NCBI GenBank assembly: GCA_021401465.1
Contig: JADDMT010000077.1
Span: 79,574 to 143,573, forward strand
Direction: 5' to 3'
Source: Teratosphaeria epicoccoides
Taxonomy: Eukaryota > Ascomycota > Dothideomycetes > Mycosphaerellales > Teratosphaeriaceae
DNA: 64,000 nt
Below are positions 48,401 to 61,398 of the stretch, piece after piece. Made by a program: the position numbers and the translations under genes. The notes under the pieces are model-generated. The model searched no databases. It saw nothing but the letters and a program-made list of their open reading frames with translations, and was not told where the DNA came from. How positions within the stretch are numbered: position 1 is the first letter of the stretch; each line of letters starts with the position of its first letter.

Positions 48401-50561
48401 GGTTACTACGTTAAGGCCCCTATAGTTAACGTATAGGCGGAGCATGTTGTCCTTCTTTAGGACAAACATAACTAACGCTCTAGCCTCGCTGTCGCTTCGT
48501 CGGATCTACGCGTTCCTTTGCGCCTTGTAGAGATAGTCTCGAAGTGTTTCGAGCTACAATTCTGACATAGGGTACAGAGGTTAATGCGGAGGATTATAAC
48601 CCTCCTTAAGTTTAATCGCATGTTCCGCGTCTAGGGCCCGGGCATAGGCCGGAGCCTCTACGTCGAAAATATCGGCGTATTCCTCTAACTCAGGCAGAAG
48701 GGTAACGTCCTCCTTGACATTCTGTATGCGGACCGCATACACGCATTAGACCTTCTTCATGTCCTTGTAGAAGCTGTGTACGTCACGTATCCGCACTGCA
48801 GGAACTTCGCCTATAGAGCTATAGAACTAGTTGTTAGTAGCTCTATTAACAACGACTCCCTGCTTGTAGTGCTAAGGGCGGCCGAGTAGGAGCTCCTTAT
48901 TAGGAACGTCTTTAGTGTAGAAGACTTCGTTAGTCTCGCGTACTTCTCCTAAGGAGTCCGCGAGTTAGAGGCGTACGTTGTATGCGCCTTAAGCTGCTAC
49001 GCCTTCGCCCTAAAAGGACTTCATAGTAGGTAGCAGGGCTCCTAGGATCGGCTTTAAACTAAGCTGTACGATTACCCTCTAGGGTATCACGTTAACCTCC
49101 GCAAGGTCGTCTAACATACAGTCTACTAGCTTAAGCGAGCTATTAACTCGGACCGTACTAGATAGGCGCCAGGTAGGCCACGAGTCTACATTCTTAGTAA
49201 CAGACAGCTTAGATACCCGCGGCAGCTATTCGGCTGTCTCGGGCTTGTCCTTCTTTCGCCTCCCCTCTAGGGAGGTTTCAGACACCTTGCTTACCTTTTT
49301 CCTATTACTTCGTTTAGGACAGCAAGCCGCCTAGTAGTCCCTCGCTCTACAGATGTAGCAGCTACTCGGAGGCTTCTCGCTACTGTCTTTTAGCTCAGAG
49401 GGCTTGCTCCTCCTAAATGAACTACCGCGTTAGGCGTGACCCCTAGGGCGCTTGTAATAGCGACCCTTTAGTAGGTCCTTAGGGCTTAGACGCTTATTGT
49501 CCTTGCTGCCTAATTTTCCATTTCGCTTTAAGGTGATCTCTATACATGTCGCAAGGGACACAAGGTCTTACCAAGTTGTCGGAAGTTCATGAAAAGTCAT
49601 GATCGTATTCTGAAGATTGTCATCAAGTTTGACGAGTAAGTGCCGCATGCGTTACGTCTTAGTATAGGGTAGTATCTGTCTCTCGAGCGTAGCGAGGTAG
49701 GTAGCAAAGCTAGAGGTTGTTTGTCCCTTCCCCTACTTGGCCTTCTTGTACTCGACAGACATAGTAAGGGCGTAATTCCCTAGATCCTCGACCTAGTCGA
49801 CATAGAACTAGCGAAAGTCCGCCTATGTATACGTTCTGTCATAGACCTGCATAAGGTTATACTACTTATGCTAATTGTTACGAGGTTCCTTATCCTCTTC
49901 GAGCTACATTACACTAAAGGCGACCTGTTCGCCCTCTGTAGAATATCCGCGTAGGTTAAGCATGAAAACTGCCTTACATGCTTACAAGAAAGTTCGAGCC
50001 TCCTTTAAGGTGTCTCCCTTAAACGGCTTTAGGTTATGTGCATTGCGACTACCTCCTAGTTAGCCTACTATGGCCCCGAATTTAGGCACTAGACTTACAG
50101 GCACACGCGGAGGGTCTGCGCCTGCTAGTAAGTTGTCTTCGCGGGTCCCTAGCGTAAAATCTCGCTAGATTTCTTCGTCCGCTAGTTTATTAGTACTACT
50201 TATAGCGACGTCTTCGTCGTCCTTGCTGTTGTCGCTACTAGAAGCAGTGCGGCTCTAGTTCGCAAGGTAGTTCGCGACCTGATTAACAATCATAGCTACG
50301 AGGGCTAGGTCGATAGTCAGGGTTAGCTACGGTCCCTATGCAAGGGGTCTGTTACCTTGTCTGCCGCGTAATTAGCCTCTAGCGGAACTGTCGCTTAATG
50401 TAGTGTCGCTCGTAGCGGGTACTTCTACGGTACTTAGGCTAGCTTTGCTGTTGCGGGCGCTCGGGATAGCGCTCGCTACGTATTAGTTGCGAGTTCGTAG
50501 TACTCTAGACATATCGTAGTATTCTCTGCTAGACTGTAAAGTAGGGGGAAGAAAGCAGAAC
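45420..50561 (-). pseudogene. B2 gag-pol (decayed)
   Basis: Minus strand: gag at ~50500-49200, with a knuckle-like CYICRARDY..AAC near 49330-49370 (His position now Tyr). Protease lies further left, and the RT catalytic motif is YLDN at 48125-48136 (second Asp lost by G-to-A; B1 and B3 keep YLDD). The integrase has LLDQGSVF with its Asp at 46469-46471. The chromodomain YYLVK-KGYLPKY is at about 45670-45790. In-frame TAG/TAA throughout. Plus-strand frames at 46193-46384, 47024-47224, 47681-47890 and 49875-50063 are shadows. Confidence 0.87.
50550..50561 (-). promoter_or_regulatory. B2 self-priming primer-binding site
   Basis: The element strand reads GTTCTGCTTTCT after the 5' LTR. CTGCTTTCT (plus 50550-50558) is the exact complement of the LTR segment AGAAAGCAG (plus 50647-50655). 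Confidence 0.6.
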
Positions 50562-50921
50562 TAATATAGATGTATATGCTATATGATATGAAAATATCTC
50601 GTAGTGTGACAGAGTAATCCGACCTTTTAGTAGGTATAAGACAGTGCTGCTTTCTGCTTATCGCAGAGGTAGCGCTAAGGGTGCTTATAACTCCTGACGC
50701 TCCTTAATTAGGGAAAGCATGTCTAAGCCTAACCCCGTAGGGGTACCGTAGGGTTAGCGACGTAGGGGCGTCCTACGTTGACTACTAATCCTACTTAGAC
50801 GACATACGAGCTAACGTATGTACAAAGGATCCCCTTGCCATGTGTAGCAGGGTCACTACATGCTAAGGGCAGGCTCTAGAACCTATGCGGCTCTAATAGC
50901 CCCCTACTATTAACCGTATTA
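50562..50921 (-). repeat. B2 5' LTR
   Basis: 360 bp, followed by GCTCG and the last 21 bp of the A6 LTR. Confidence 0.92.
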
Positions 50922-50947
50922 GCTCGTGACTTATGACATCTATGACA
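50922..50947 (-). repeat. A6 5' LTR, right remnant
   Basis: 26 bp ending CATCTATGACA. It completes the A6 LTR after removal of B2 and one target copy, and marks the junction with the second non-LTR island. Confidence 0.85.
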
Positions 50948-52437
50948 TCACGGGACGTACGCAGATAGACGAAGATAGGCTAGACCGGATATACTTTAAG
51001 AGCTTAGTAGAGGAAGAGTAAGCATAGTCTAGATAGCTAATGTATAGTATTCTATGTATAAGAGCTAATAATTATTAGACTTGTAGGTACTTGACTAGCA
51101 CTTACAAGTCTGACGTTCATTAGCTGTTAAAGACCGCGATGACTACGCGCTAATACTAGTCGTGTAGCACTCGTAGATTGTAGCGCATTAGTGTTAACAA
51201 GTGCCCTCCTAGCGCATTTGCTAGTAATAGGGCTACAGAAATAGGATTAAACGTAGGACTCCGTATATCTCATAGTCTAGGGAGCGCTATACATCTAAAA
51301 ACGACTACTAAAGTAGCATTATATATATACAGAGTAGACTATGCATCGAGCGATCCTAGATGTAGAGACAAGCTCTAAAGGTTTTTAGGATTAGGCCTAC
51401 AAAAACTTGCTACTTGCTACTAGCCGTGCTTGTAACGCCTCTATGTCCGTGTCATGCTTGAATAGAGGTCTATACGAGCAGACTTGAGAAACCTAAGTCC
51501 CTAGCTACATAATAGAACACTCCTCAAAAAAATCCTAGACTATGCTTATAATACTTGTTATGCTATTACTATTAAACCGCGCCTAGCTTAGAACGTAATA
51601 AAGTAGCAAAGACTAGTCTTGCCCTTACTATGCATTCGCCGCATTTTCGACATAATAAGATCGATTTAAAGCAAAGGTAAGACATAAGGACGCATAAAGC
51701 GCCTAGAGAAAGTACTAGCTTATTAAGTAGTCTTTCTACATGTGACTATTCGTAGGAGTATTACATTTAGTTACTAGTGACTAGTACTAGTAATGCCGTA
51801 TTTAGGTAGCCGACTATTATTACCGAGATCTAGAACAGCCTCCTGCGCAAGCACGAGCGTTCATTAGATCTAGATAGTCCCCTAGCCTGTTAGTAACAGA
51901 CTAATAACGATAATGTTATATACGTACCACATTTCTTGCCTTCCTCTTGTTTCTTTAAGGTGACATTAAGTGAACACCTAACGCGCGTTTCTGGATATTT
52001 CATGCCTAGTAGTATTAGCATATAAATGTACGCTTTTTTAGGGAGGGATGTACACTAGGCTAAGACTAGATATTATAGATAGCTACAACTATATTTTACT
52101 TGCTTATAATTACATATCTTGATACTTGAATATAGAAACTAATCTCTAACCGAGAAAAGCAGGAGTACAGAGAGAATATATAGGAATTCCTAGATAGCAA
52201 GACCCTGAAGCTAGACTAATAGGGTGTTAAACACTATCGCATAATCTAGGTAACATATGCTACATAAATACGTACTCTACAGATATAGCATGTCATTAGC
52301 TCCTAGAGTTACTCTAAACTGTAGCTTGTAAGGATAATCGGGATGTGCTGTAGCTTGGCACTATGCAAGATAGCAGATAGTATAGACCTAAGTAACATGC
52401 GAATAGTAGCAGATACATAGAGTCCATAATTTGCTAA
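50948..52437. other. Non-LTR island, left part; weak coding traces
   Basis: AT-richer than the elements. In the plus-strand frame beginning at the LTR edge, segments with several consecutive open codons occur (around 51210-51370 and 51500-51690). Stop density is close to background, so coding is not proven. A hairpin-capable inverted repeat GACTTGTAGGT...CACTTACAAGTC lies at about 51078-51110. No transposase or RT motif was recognised. Confidence 0.3.
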
Positions 52438-53797
52438 CACGAGTATAGATACGTATATAGTATACTACGCAGATTAATGTACACTGCGGAGACTAACACA
52501 CAGGATAGAGGGAAGCATAGATTAAGCGAGTACAAGGGCGCGTATTATCGTGGCTTCTATAAGTTACAGGATGTAAGAGAGTTTATACGCTAGAAGGGAT
52601 TTAGTATTACAGAATATAGCGAAGAGCTTAACGAAGGAAGTAATAGGCTAACATTAGAGGCTAGACACGACAAATGCTACGTAGTAGCTAATAGCGCGGA
52701 ACTAGGTATCTATAGCTTGTACTTGTAAGTTTTACAGAGCATCGTTTAATCCCTATACTAATAAGTACATAAGAGGCAAAGAGAGTGCCTAGTAGCAGAC
52801 TAACTAGTACTTACATGCTTGTTATAAGCGTTTCGCGTCCTAGCATTAGGCAGAACAATTTGTGCAAGACTAGTATACAATGGCGTAAATCATTTAGAGA
52901 GCCTATGTAGTAAAGTACGTCCTAGCTTACGTCGCTCTAAAGCATAAAACTCCTCCTAAAGATAGAGACAGGTAAGAGCCTCCTGACAGATACGGATATT
53001 AACGAAGTTACATAGAACTAACAGGCATAGCAGACGCTAGCTACTTCTACTAGTACTAGCTAAAGGCCCCTGCCTATAGCTAGCAGATATAATGACAGTA
53101 ATGCTTGCTAGGGAAGGCTACCCCTTACACTTACGCTAATTGCTAGCCTGTCGTCTACAGTATCAGCTTAGACAGAAGCCTTGCGTAAAAGATATAGTGT
53201 CTCCTATAGACGCATAATAAAACGCCTCGCTGTTACATTCTAGTCTAGGTTCTAAGTCGACTTTAAAACTAGCCGAAATACCTTTACTATCTATAATACT
53301 ACGGGAATTACATAATACACAATATAGGGACTTCCGCGCTATCGCAGCTAATGCTACAGGTTAACTGCTAACACTGCAAATACAATAATGTGTCTAGAAA
53401 GACTAAGTGTAAGAAATGTAGCAAAGACCTCCTAGTAGTCGTTAAGGTAGCGCTAGCATAAGTGTAGAGAAGACCGCGCAAGCTAAGCTAACGACGCCGT
53501 TCTAACAGTAAACTAACCTCAACGCAATTTCGATTACTAGGTGCTTATTTCGAAGGAGATAGTTCGAACACTCCTTAGTCTAGAAGCGTAGCAGGTAGAC
53601 ATTCTTTTAGTAATAGCGATTTGTAGGCATGTCGTTTAGGCGATAGATATAGACACTCTTTTATAAGGTAGTTAAGTTCAACTAGGCTAAGAAGTTAGCA
53701 CATGTATATAACCGCGGCTAGCGAGGCCTTTGTAGGCAGATACGGTATTGTAGCTTATAGTCTAGTTAGTATTAATCTTAAGAACACAAAGAACTAA
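52438..53797 (+). pseudogene. Decayed gene with possible intron and C-terminal zinc ribbon, family unknown
   Basis: From 52438 to 52724 one plus-strand frame runs 95 codons with a single TAG, far below background, including YKGAYYRGFYKLQDVREF. A possible 49-nt intron (52725-52773, donor GTAAGT, ACTAAT branch-like site, acceptor AAG) would join it in phase to a frame with open runs (for example YVLAYVALKHKTPPKDRDR), ending in a CX2C...CX2C zinc-ribbon-like segment at ~53366-53425 (C-xH-C...KTK-C-KK-C) and a basic tail. It stops with TAA at 53795-53797. The second part has many TAG/TAA and one TGA, so it is uncertain. Not recognised. Confidence 0.35.
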
Positions 53798-54574
53798 TTT
53801 TTTTTTGATTAGACTATTAGGATGTGTATACTACAAGCAAAAATCATAAGCCTTTCGTTAGACATAAGCTAATTTTTGAACTGTACGCTACGTAATACTT
53901 GTCTATTGTTATAGCTACATCTAACGACATATTTGTTTTAGATCGACTAAGCTAAAAATGCCTACCCCTTAGAATATCTGAACGTTGTTAAGCTACAAGG
54001 TGTAGAGCCTAGCGGCTAGGTCTCTTGCTAGGTAGTAAGTCTAATGAGAAGGATATCTAGATTAAGAAGGGTATTATACAGACGTGAAGTACCCTGTTCA
54101 AAAAGTAGAGTGCCTGCAGATAGTCGGAACATATTTAATGCGAGGTCCTAAAGGTTCTTAAATATCTAGGCTAGGCTAGTCTAACTTGAGTACAAGAAGA
54201 TACATGTAGTACTCTAGTCTCTCCTATTTACAGACGCTAAGGTTAGCTAATGTCTCTAACACTGTCTAAAGACTAGATCACGACGCCTAGAAAATAGGGA
54301 GTAAGTACTTAGTACTACGTCAGATCGTACTATTAGATGGCCCTTCCTAGAGCGACAGCAAAGGCTAATAGTAGCAGCTATAAGAGACTACGCTTAATAG
54401 TAGAGCGTTATTCTGCCCTATACTACTACATTATATAGCAGGATCCTATGTAGTCTAGCAGATTAGAGAGGCCTTTATTAAAGTCTCTAAACCTATTCTA
54501 AGTGTAACACCTAAGCACATTACGCCCTAGTTCTTGCGGCAGAGAAGTGTTTCATTTATAATTCTAGACTTAAT
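53798..54574. other. Non-LTR island, right part
   Basis: AT-rich, beginning with a run of eight T. A plus-strand frame around 54311-54570 is fairly open (for example WPFLERQQRLIVAAIRDYA), but its stop count is near background and no family is recognised. Confidence 0.3.
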
Positions 54575-55020
54575 TGTCATAGATGTCATGAGTTATGAGC
54601 ACGGTAGGATAAGTCAGAGTACTAGGGCCTAAGTCATACTATATAAGTAGGAGAAAGGATCTGTCACGTGAGGACAGATCCTAGGATCTATAGGGTTAGT
54701 CTATAGATCTATAGGCCTACGTAGGAAGAAGGATCTGTTACGTAGGGACAGACCCTAGGATCTATAGGGTTAGCCTACAGATCTATAGACACAGGTCTAT
54801 TAGGTCTATTAACAGATCCTACAGAGCTGCCTTGTCTCTCTAGTATATAGGGATAGCTTTAGGATAGGCAGTCAGGAGCTTCGTGCTTAATCTCAATTTA
54901 ATCCTCTCTCGCTTAGAGGAGAGTTAGTTACAAGGTTAACTGCTATTGTCAATATTCTTTAATAGCTCGACGAGTCTAACACCTGATCCCCTTCCTGCTA
55001 TTAGTACCTACCTTATGACA
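54575..55020 (+). repeat. A7 5' LTR (subfamily A')
   Basis: 446 bp, starting TGTCATAGATGTCATGAG. The same extra block is found at the ends of the A6 LTRs. It lies in opposite orientation to the A6 5' LTR across the non-LTR island. Confidence 0.9.
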
Positions 55021-58000
55021 TTTTGAGCACTACTTCTAAGGAAGTATTAGGGGACTCGTTAAGCGCTTAACATACGCCTATGTTAAGTAGTTCTTTAGCT
55101 ATTAGCTTAACTTCTAGCGACAACAGTTAACCGACACTACAAGAACAAGTTGCCGCTATACCTCAAATTACTTAGTAGCTCGAATCTATTCACCTTAGCG
55201 AGATAGCTCTAGCATCTGTTACAGGTTCGACGACCGGAAACGGGCATGGTAACAACGGCTTCAAGATAGGAAGCCCTACGGAATTTACAGGACAATAATC
55301 TTAAGTAGAGATGTTTATCCTTTAATACTAACTAGCATTCTATGTAGATACAGAACGGTTTACGACACATCATAAGCGAATAATGTACATCGTCTCTTAC
55401 CTAAAGGGACTAGCGTTCGAGTTCATCTAGCCTTATCTGTCAGATTATCTAGATCACGTTAGTAGCGTCGAAGCTAGGAAGACGACGACTAGAGAGATCC
55501 TTAGCTTAGACAAAGCTTTGTTTAAGGCATTACGCGAGGCCTTTAGGCTAGGTAACGAACAACAGGAGGCCGAGAGAGCCCTCCTAGGGATCTAACAGAA
55601 GGGTTCTGCGGTTAAGTACCGCGCGGATTTTCAGACCCTCTCTACTAGAGTCGACTAGAACAATAACGCCTTAGCCGCTTAGTTCTATTAGGGACTAAAA
55701 GAGATAGTTAAAGATGAAATTGCCTAAGGAGATTAGCTAACGACATTCAAGGAAATAAGCGATCTCGCGATTAGAATTAACAATCGCATCTAGGAATGAC
55801 AGTAAGAACGACAACATAGAAATCGCAAGCCGGCTCAGGCTAACTACAAGGTCTAACGATTAGCACTAAAGTAGCGGAGCGATTATTATAGTCTCTAACT
55901 AATAGAGTTAAATGCGACTAAGGGGCGCCTAAAGAATGGACCTTAAGGAAAGCCACGGAAAAGCTCTCCTACGCAGAATAGTAAGAAGAAGCCATTTGAC
56001 AAGAGTAACCTTAAGTGCTACAACTGTAGAAAGAAAGGACATTTTGCCCGCAAGTGTTTTGCTAAGAAGTAACGACAGGATCTGCCTAGGATAGAGCAGG
56101 CTTATGCGATAACATCGGCACCTAAGCAAACGGCTGCTACGACTTAAGTACTAGACTATGCCGCACTTACTTGGACTATGTGCTATGACGACGATTATCG
56201 AATCTACAGGAGTAATAAAGATGGTTCTAGATAGTACCCTAGCTGAAGTAAGGCACAGTCTATCTGTGCGCTAAGGGGTGTACCTTCTAGTGCGATAATC
56301 CTAAGACAATAGGAACTAGAAGGAGAAGAAGGTTCTGACGACAACTATGAGCTTGTCGAAGCCGTCATTCCCGACTCTAAGGAAGACGAGAGTGTAGAGA
56401 GATAGGCCATGCTACTACATGACGTTAGACTCGGAATAATTCGACTTATATAGAACTAGTAGGCTTAGGCTTGCCTATAGATTAATAGAATCTAACATAT
56501 TAACTAGCTTTAATATGATGAGCTAGCTAACCGTATGCGTCGACACCTAAGGAAACTACTAGTTGTAGTTTAACCTCACGCGCATCAGAAAATTGTCTAG
56601 GAAATAGTACCGTTTAGGGTAGAGTTCACACTACAGGGAGGCTACTTGACCTACAAAGGCATCTAGGTTCTACGAGCGCTACGACTCCGAGTCTACTACT
56701 TGAAATTAGAATATGCAAGGAACGCGCAGGAACAATGAGGCCAAGAGCGAGTGCTGCCTCTTAGGCCAGATAGCGGGAACACTCGGAGAAGAATAAACCG
56801 AGACCGCATAATACCCAAGTTAGTTCGAGAAGACAGCTATTCGGGAAACGACAAGGTCCGCTAGAATTAGACCTACGGACAGACTAGACAGGGCTATAAC
56901 GATGTGCCGTAGTTAGCGCTAGATACGCGGACAACCTTAGAGTATAGGTACACATTAACGAGACATTAGCCTAGGCTTTAATAGATTCAGGATACACCGG
57001 AATCTTCATGACGCCTGAATTCGCTAGGATAGCTAGAATAAGGCTACAGGCGAAAACGAATGCTTTCTCGCTATAAGCGATCGATAGAAAGCCGGTCACG
57101 TACAACTAAGGAGTAGTTAACAAGGAGACTAAGACGATACCTCTGCGGATAGGACGCTACTAAGAGATGCTCTAGTTTGACATCACGGAGTTACCTAGCT
57201 TAGATGTAGTACTAGGGTTACTATGGCTAAGAAACGCTAACCCCTATATTAACTAGAAGAACGAGAAGATCTAGTTCCTAGAACTCTCGAAATTAATACC
57301 TCTACCTGTAGTACATGACATACTAGGCAAGATCGAAATATGCGCTATGACTTCAAATGAGATAGTCGCTACTATTAAGGATCTAGAACAGGAAGTACAC
57401 GTCCTATAGGTTAAAGCAACGCAATCTGAAATCAAGGTCGAATTCATAGTTCCCGACGAGTATAAAGAGTTCGCTACTCTTTTTAAGGAAGAACCCGACT
57501 AAGAGGCTCTGCTAGAACATCAGGAGTAGGATCACAAGATACCCTTACTCCTAGGCAGGACACTAACAAAGCAACTAGTTCGCCCTTTATTAGTGGCGAA
57601 ACTAGAGATTCTCCGGAAATACCTTAAAGACAACCTCCGGAAAAGGCTTCATCCGCGAGTCGTAGTCCCTAGCGGGATATCCGATCCTTTTTGTTCCTCA
57701 AGGGGAAGACAAATAGCGACTCTACGTAGAGTATTGTAGATTAAACGACATTATAATAAACAATAGTTCTCCGCTTCCTTTGCTCTCGGAATTACAGGAT
57801 CGCCTACAAGGTGTAACGTAGTTCTTAAAGTTTAACATACTAGGAGCATATAATCGAATTCGAATTAAGGAAGGCGAAGAATAGAAGACTGCGTTCCGGA
57901 CTAGGTTCGGACACTACGAGTATATAGTCATGCTATTTAGGTTAACAAATGCCCTGGCTACATGGCAGGCATTTATTAACAATATGCTACGAGAGTACCT

Positions 58001-58746
58001 CGACGTTTTCGTAGTTGTATACTTAGACGACATCCTCGTATACTTGCGAACGATTAACAAACATAGGACTCACGTACATAAGGTACTTTAGAAACTCTAG
58101 GATTACAAGCTAAAGGTTAAGCCTTAGAAGAGCGAGTTTCATAAGCAAGAAGTCTAATTCCTCGGCTACGTCGTAGCCTGGAATAGAATCAAGATAGACA
58201 CTAAAAAGGTCTAGGTTGTAAAAGAGTAGCCTATACTAACTAACGTTAAGGAAGTATAGTCCTTCCTAGGGTTCGCTAACTTCTACTAAAGGTTTGTAGC
58301 AAACTATTCGAAGATCATAGTACTACTTACAACCCTTACGACAAAGGATATACTATTTGTGTAGGACGACGCCTAACGAAATGCCTTTAAGGAACTCAAG
58401 TAACGATTTACAGATTAGCTGATCTTGCTTGTGTTTAACCCTAATAAGCCTATTATAGTCGAAACGGATGCCTCTGACATAGCACTTAGGGCATGCTTAA
58501 GTTAACTAGGACTAAGTAGACAACTACAGCTAGTCGCCTATCACTCGAGGAAGCTGTCTAGACCTAAACTCCGTTATGACGTCTACGACAAAGAACTTCT
58601 AGCTATTATAGACGCCTACAAGGCCTAGCGAGTCTACCTAGAAGGTTCTAAACACTAAGTTATAGTCTACACGGACTATAAGAACTTGCGATACTTCATG
58701 ACGACAAAAGAGTTAAACTGACGACAAGTTCGGTAGAGTAAGGAAC
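55021..58746 (+). pseudogene. A7 gag-pol, 5' part (subfamily A')
   Basis: Starts with the self-priming site TTTTGAGCAC. Gag zinc knuckle at 56016-56057, protease DSG intact at 56984-56992, RT YLDD at 58020-58031, RNase H ETDAS near 58460. It is cut at 58746 by A8. One extra base near 57640 (GGAAAAGGC versus GGAAAGTC in A3) puts gag and downstream pol in the same frame, unlike the other copies. Many TAG/TAA codons. Confidence 0.87.
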
Positions 58747-59187
58747 TATCATAAGTGTCAGGAGTACTATAGGTTACAGGATCATGAAGGTCCTAAGTGC
58801 TATGAGTCATAATATAGTCATAGGAGTACTATGAGTCATAGGCATAGTCATGGGAGAAAGCATCTGTTACGTGAGGACAGATCTATAGGCCTACAAGGGA
58901 GAAGGGATCTATCGTAGGATAATAGACCCTCGGATCTGTAGGGTTAGTCTATAGATCTACAAACACGGATCTGTTAGGTCTATCGACAGATCTAACAGAG
59001 CTGCTCTGTCTCTCTAGTATATAGGAATGGCTTCAGGACAGGCAGTTAGGAGCTTCGTGCTTAATTCGATTCCCTTTCCCTAGGGGATAGTTAGTTACAA
59101 GGACAATTACTATTATCGATATTCTTTACAGCTCTGCGAGTCTAATACCTAGTTACCTTCCTACTATTAGCACCTACCCTTATGACA
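58747..59187 (+). repeat. A8 5' LTR with an internal deletion
   Basis: 441 bp. The first dinucleotide reads TA instead of TG. One of the GATCTGTAG...CTACAGATC inverted repeats is missing (~35 bp shorter after GTGAGGACAGATC). Otherwise it matches family A. Confidence 0.9.
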
Positions 59188-61038
59188 TTTTGAGCACTAC
59201 TTCTTAGGAAGCATCAGGGGACTCGTCGAGCGCTTGACATACGCCTATGTTAAGTAGTTCTTTAACTGTTAGTTTAACTTCTAGCGACAGTTAACTAACA
59301 CCATAAGAACAAGTTGCTACTATACCTTAAATTACGTAGTAGCTCAAATCTATTCACCTTAGCGAGATAGCTCTAGCATCCGTCGCAGGTTCAACTACCG
59401 GGAATAGACACGGCAACAACAGCTTTAAGATAGGAAGCCCTATAGAGTTCACAGGACAACAATCTCAAGTTAAGATGTTTATCCTATAATGCTAGTTAGC
59501 ATTTAACGTAGATATGGAATAGTTTACGACATATCATAAGCGAATGATGTACATTATCTCTTACCTAAAGGGTCTAGCGTTCGAGTTTATCTAGCCTTAT
59601 CTAACAGATTATCTGGATTATGTTGGCACTGTCGAAGCTAGGAAGACAACGACTAGGGAGATTCTTAACTTAGACAAGTCTTTATTTAAGGTATTACGCG
59701 AAGCGTTCGGGCTTAGTAATAAGTAACAAGAGGCCGAGAGAGCTCCTCCTAGGAATCTAGCAGAAGGGTTCTGCTATTAAGTACTACGCGGACTTTTAGA
59801 CCCTCTCTGCTTAAGTCGACTAGAATGATAATGCTTTAGCCACTTAGTTCTACTAGGGACTAAAGGAGACAGTTAAAGACGAAATTGCCTGAGGAAATTA
59901 GCTAACGACATTCAAGGAAATAAGCGATCTCGCGATTAGAATCGATAATCGCATCTAGGAACGACAGCAAGAATGACAACATAGAAATCGCAGGCTAGCA
60001 CAGGCTAACTATAAGGTCTAACGATTAGCACTAAAATGGCAAAGCGATTACTATAGTCTCTAACTATGGAGTTAGATGCGACTAAGGGGCGTCTAAGGAA
60101 TAGACCCCAAGGAAAGCCGCGGAAGGGCTCTCCTCCCTAGAATAGTCTGAAGAAGCCATTCGACAAGAGTAATCTTAAGTGCCACGACTGTAGAAAGAAA
60201 GGACACTTTGCCCGCGAATGTTTTGCTAAGAAGCAACGACAAGAGCTGCCTAGGATAGAGCAGGCTCGCGCGACAACAACGGCGCCTTAGCAAAAGGCCG
60301 CCGCTACTCGAGAACCAGACTATGCTGCACTTACTTAGACTACATGCTATGACGACGATTGTCGAATTCACATGAGCGATAAAGATAGTTCCGGATAGTA
60401 CCCTAGCTAAAACAAGGCATAGTCGATCTGTGCGCTAAGGGGTACACCTTCTAGTGCGACAGTCCTAAGGTAATAGGAGCTAGAAGAAGAAGAAGAAGGT
60501 TCGGCCGACAACTACGAGCTTGTCAAAGCCGTCATTCCTAATTCCGAGGAAGACAAGAGCATAGAGCGATAGGCTATGCTACCGCATGACATTAGACTCG
60601 ATATTATCCGAATTATACAGAACTAGTAGGCTTAGGCTTGCCTATGGATTAATGGAGTACAACACGTCGACTAGCTTTAGTATGACGAACTAGCCGACTG
60701 TATAGGACGACACCTAAGGAGACTACCGGTTGTAGCTTAACCTCACGCGCATCAGAAAGTTGTCTAGGAGATTGTACTATTCGGGGTAGAGGTTACGCCC
60801 TAGGGAGGCTACCTAACCCACGAAGGTATTCAGATTCTACGAGCGCTACGACTCCGAGTCTACTACTTAAAGATAGAGTACGCAAGGAACGCGCAGTAAT
60901 AGCAAGGCTAAGAGCGAGAACGACCTTTTAGGCCAGAAAACGGTAACGCTCAGAGAAGAAGCTAAGACCGCATAATCCCTAAACTAGTCCATGAAGACAG
61001 TTATTCGGGAAACGACAAGGTCCGCTAGAATTAGACCT
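59188..61038 (+). pseudogene. A8 gag (5' part of element)
   Basis: Primer-binding bases TTTTGAGCAC, capsid region, and a zinc knuckle at 60180-60221 (C-HD-C-RKKG-H-FARE-C), then the Glu-rich tail near 60485-60500. It is interrupted at 61038, just upstream of the protease position, by B3. The minus-strand 92-codon open frame at 60093-60371 is a shadow. Decayed. Confidence 0.87.
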
Positions 61039-61398
61039 TGATACAGTTAATACTAGGGGGCCATTAGAACCGCATAGGTTCTAATGCCTGCCCTTAGCAT
61101 GTAGTAACCCTGCTACATATAGCAAGGAGGTCCTTCGTACATACGTTAGCTTGTATGTCGTCTAAGTAGGATTAGTTGTCGACGTAGGACGCCCCTACGT
61201 CGCTAACCCTACAGTACCCCTACGGGGTTAGGCTCGGACATTTTTTCTCTAATTAAGGAGCGTCAGGGGTTATAAGCACCCTTAGCGCTACCTCTGCGAT
61301 AAGCAGAAAGCAGCGCTGTCTTATACCTACTAAAAGGTCGGATTACTCTGTCATACTACGAGATATTTCTATATCATATAGCATATACATCTATATTA
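61039..61398 (+). repeat. B3 5' LTR
   Basis: 360 bp, TGATACAG to TATATTA. Promoter TATAAG at 61271-61276, and the presumed transcript start AGAAAGCAG at 61305-61313, 34 nt downstream. Confidence 0.92.

Larger units (their letters stand above)
42765..50921 (-). mobile_element. B2: complete 8.2-kb family B Ty3/Gypsy chromovirus
   Basis: Minus-strand element with two 360-bp LTRs (42765-43124 and 50562-50921). The duplicated target GCTTG (42760-42764) / GCTCG (50922-50926) differs by one C/T transition. Minus-strand order is 5' LTR, gag, pol with RT, integrase and chromodomain, then a long plus-strand antisense gene, a polypurine tract and the 3' LTR. Inserted into the 5' LTR of A6. Confidence 0.95.

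Noticed and set aside
51078..51110. Hairpin GACTTGTAGGT...CACTTACAAGTC as a terminator or transposon end
   Set aside because: Single occurrence with no flanking duplication or adjoining terminal motif; noted only as an inverted repeat.
50948..53797. Scarcity of in-frame TGA as proof of coding
   Set aside because: CpA-directed RIP removes TpG on the other strand, so TGA becomes TAA everywhere; absence of TGA is not evidence for a coding frame. Stop density per codon was used instead.
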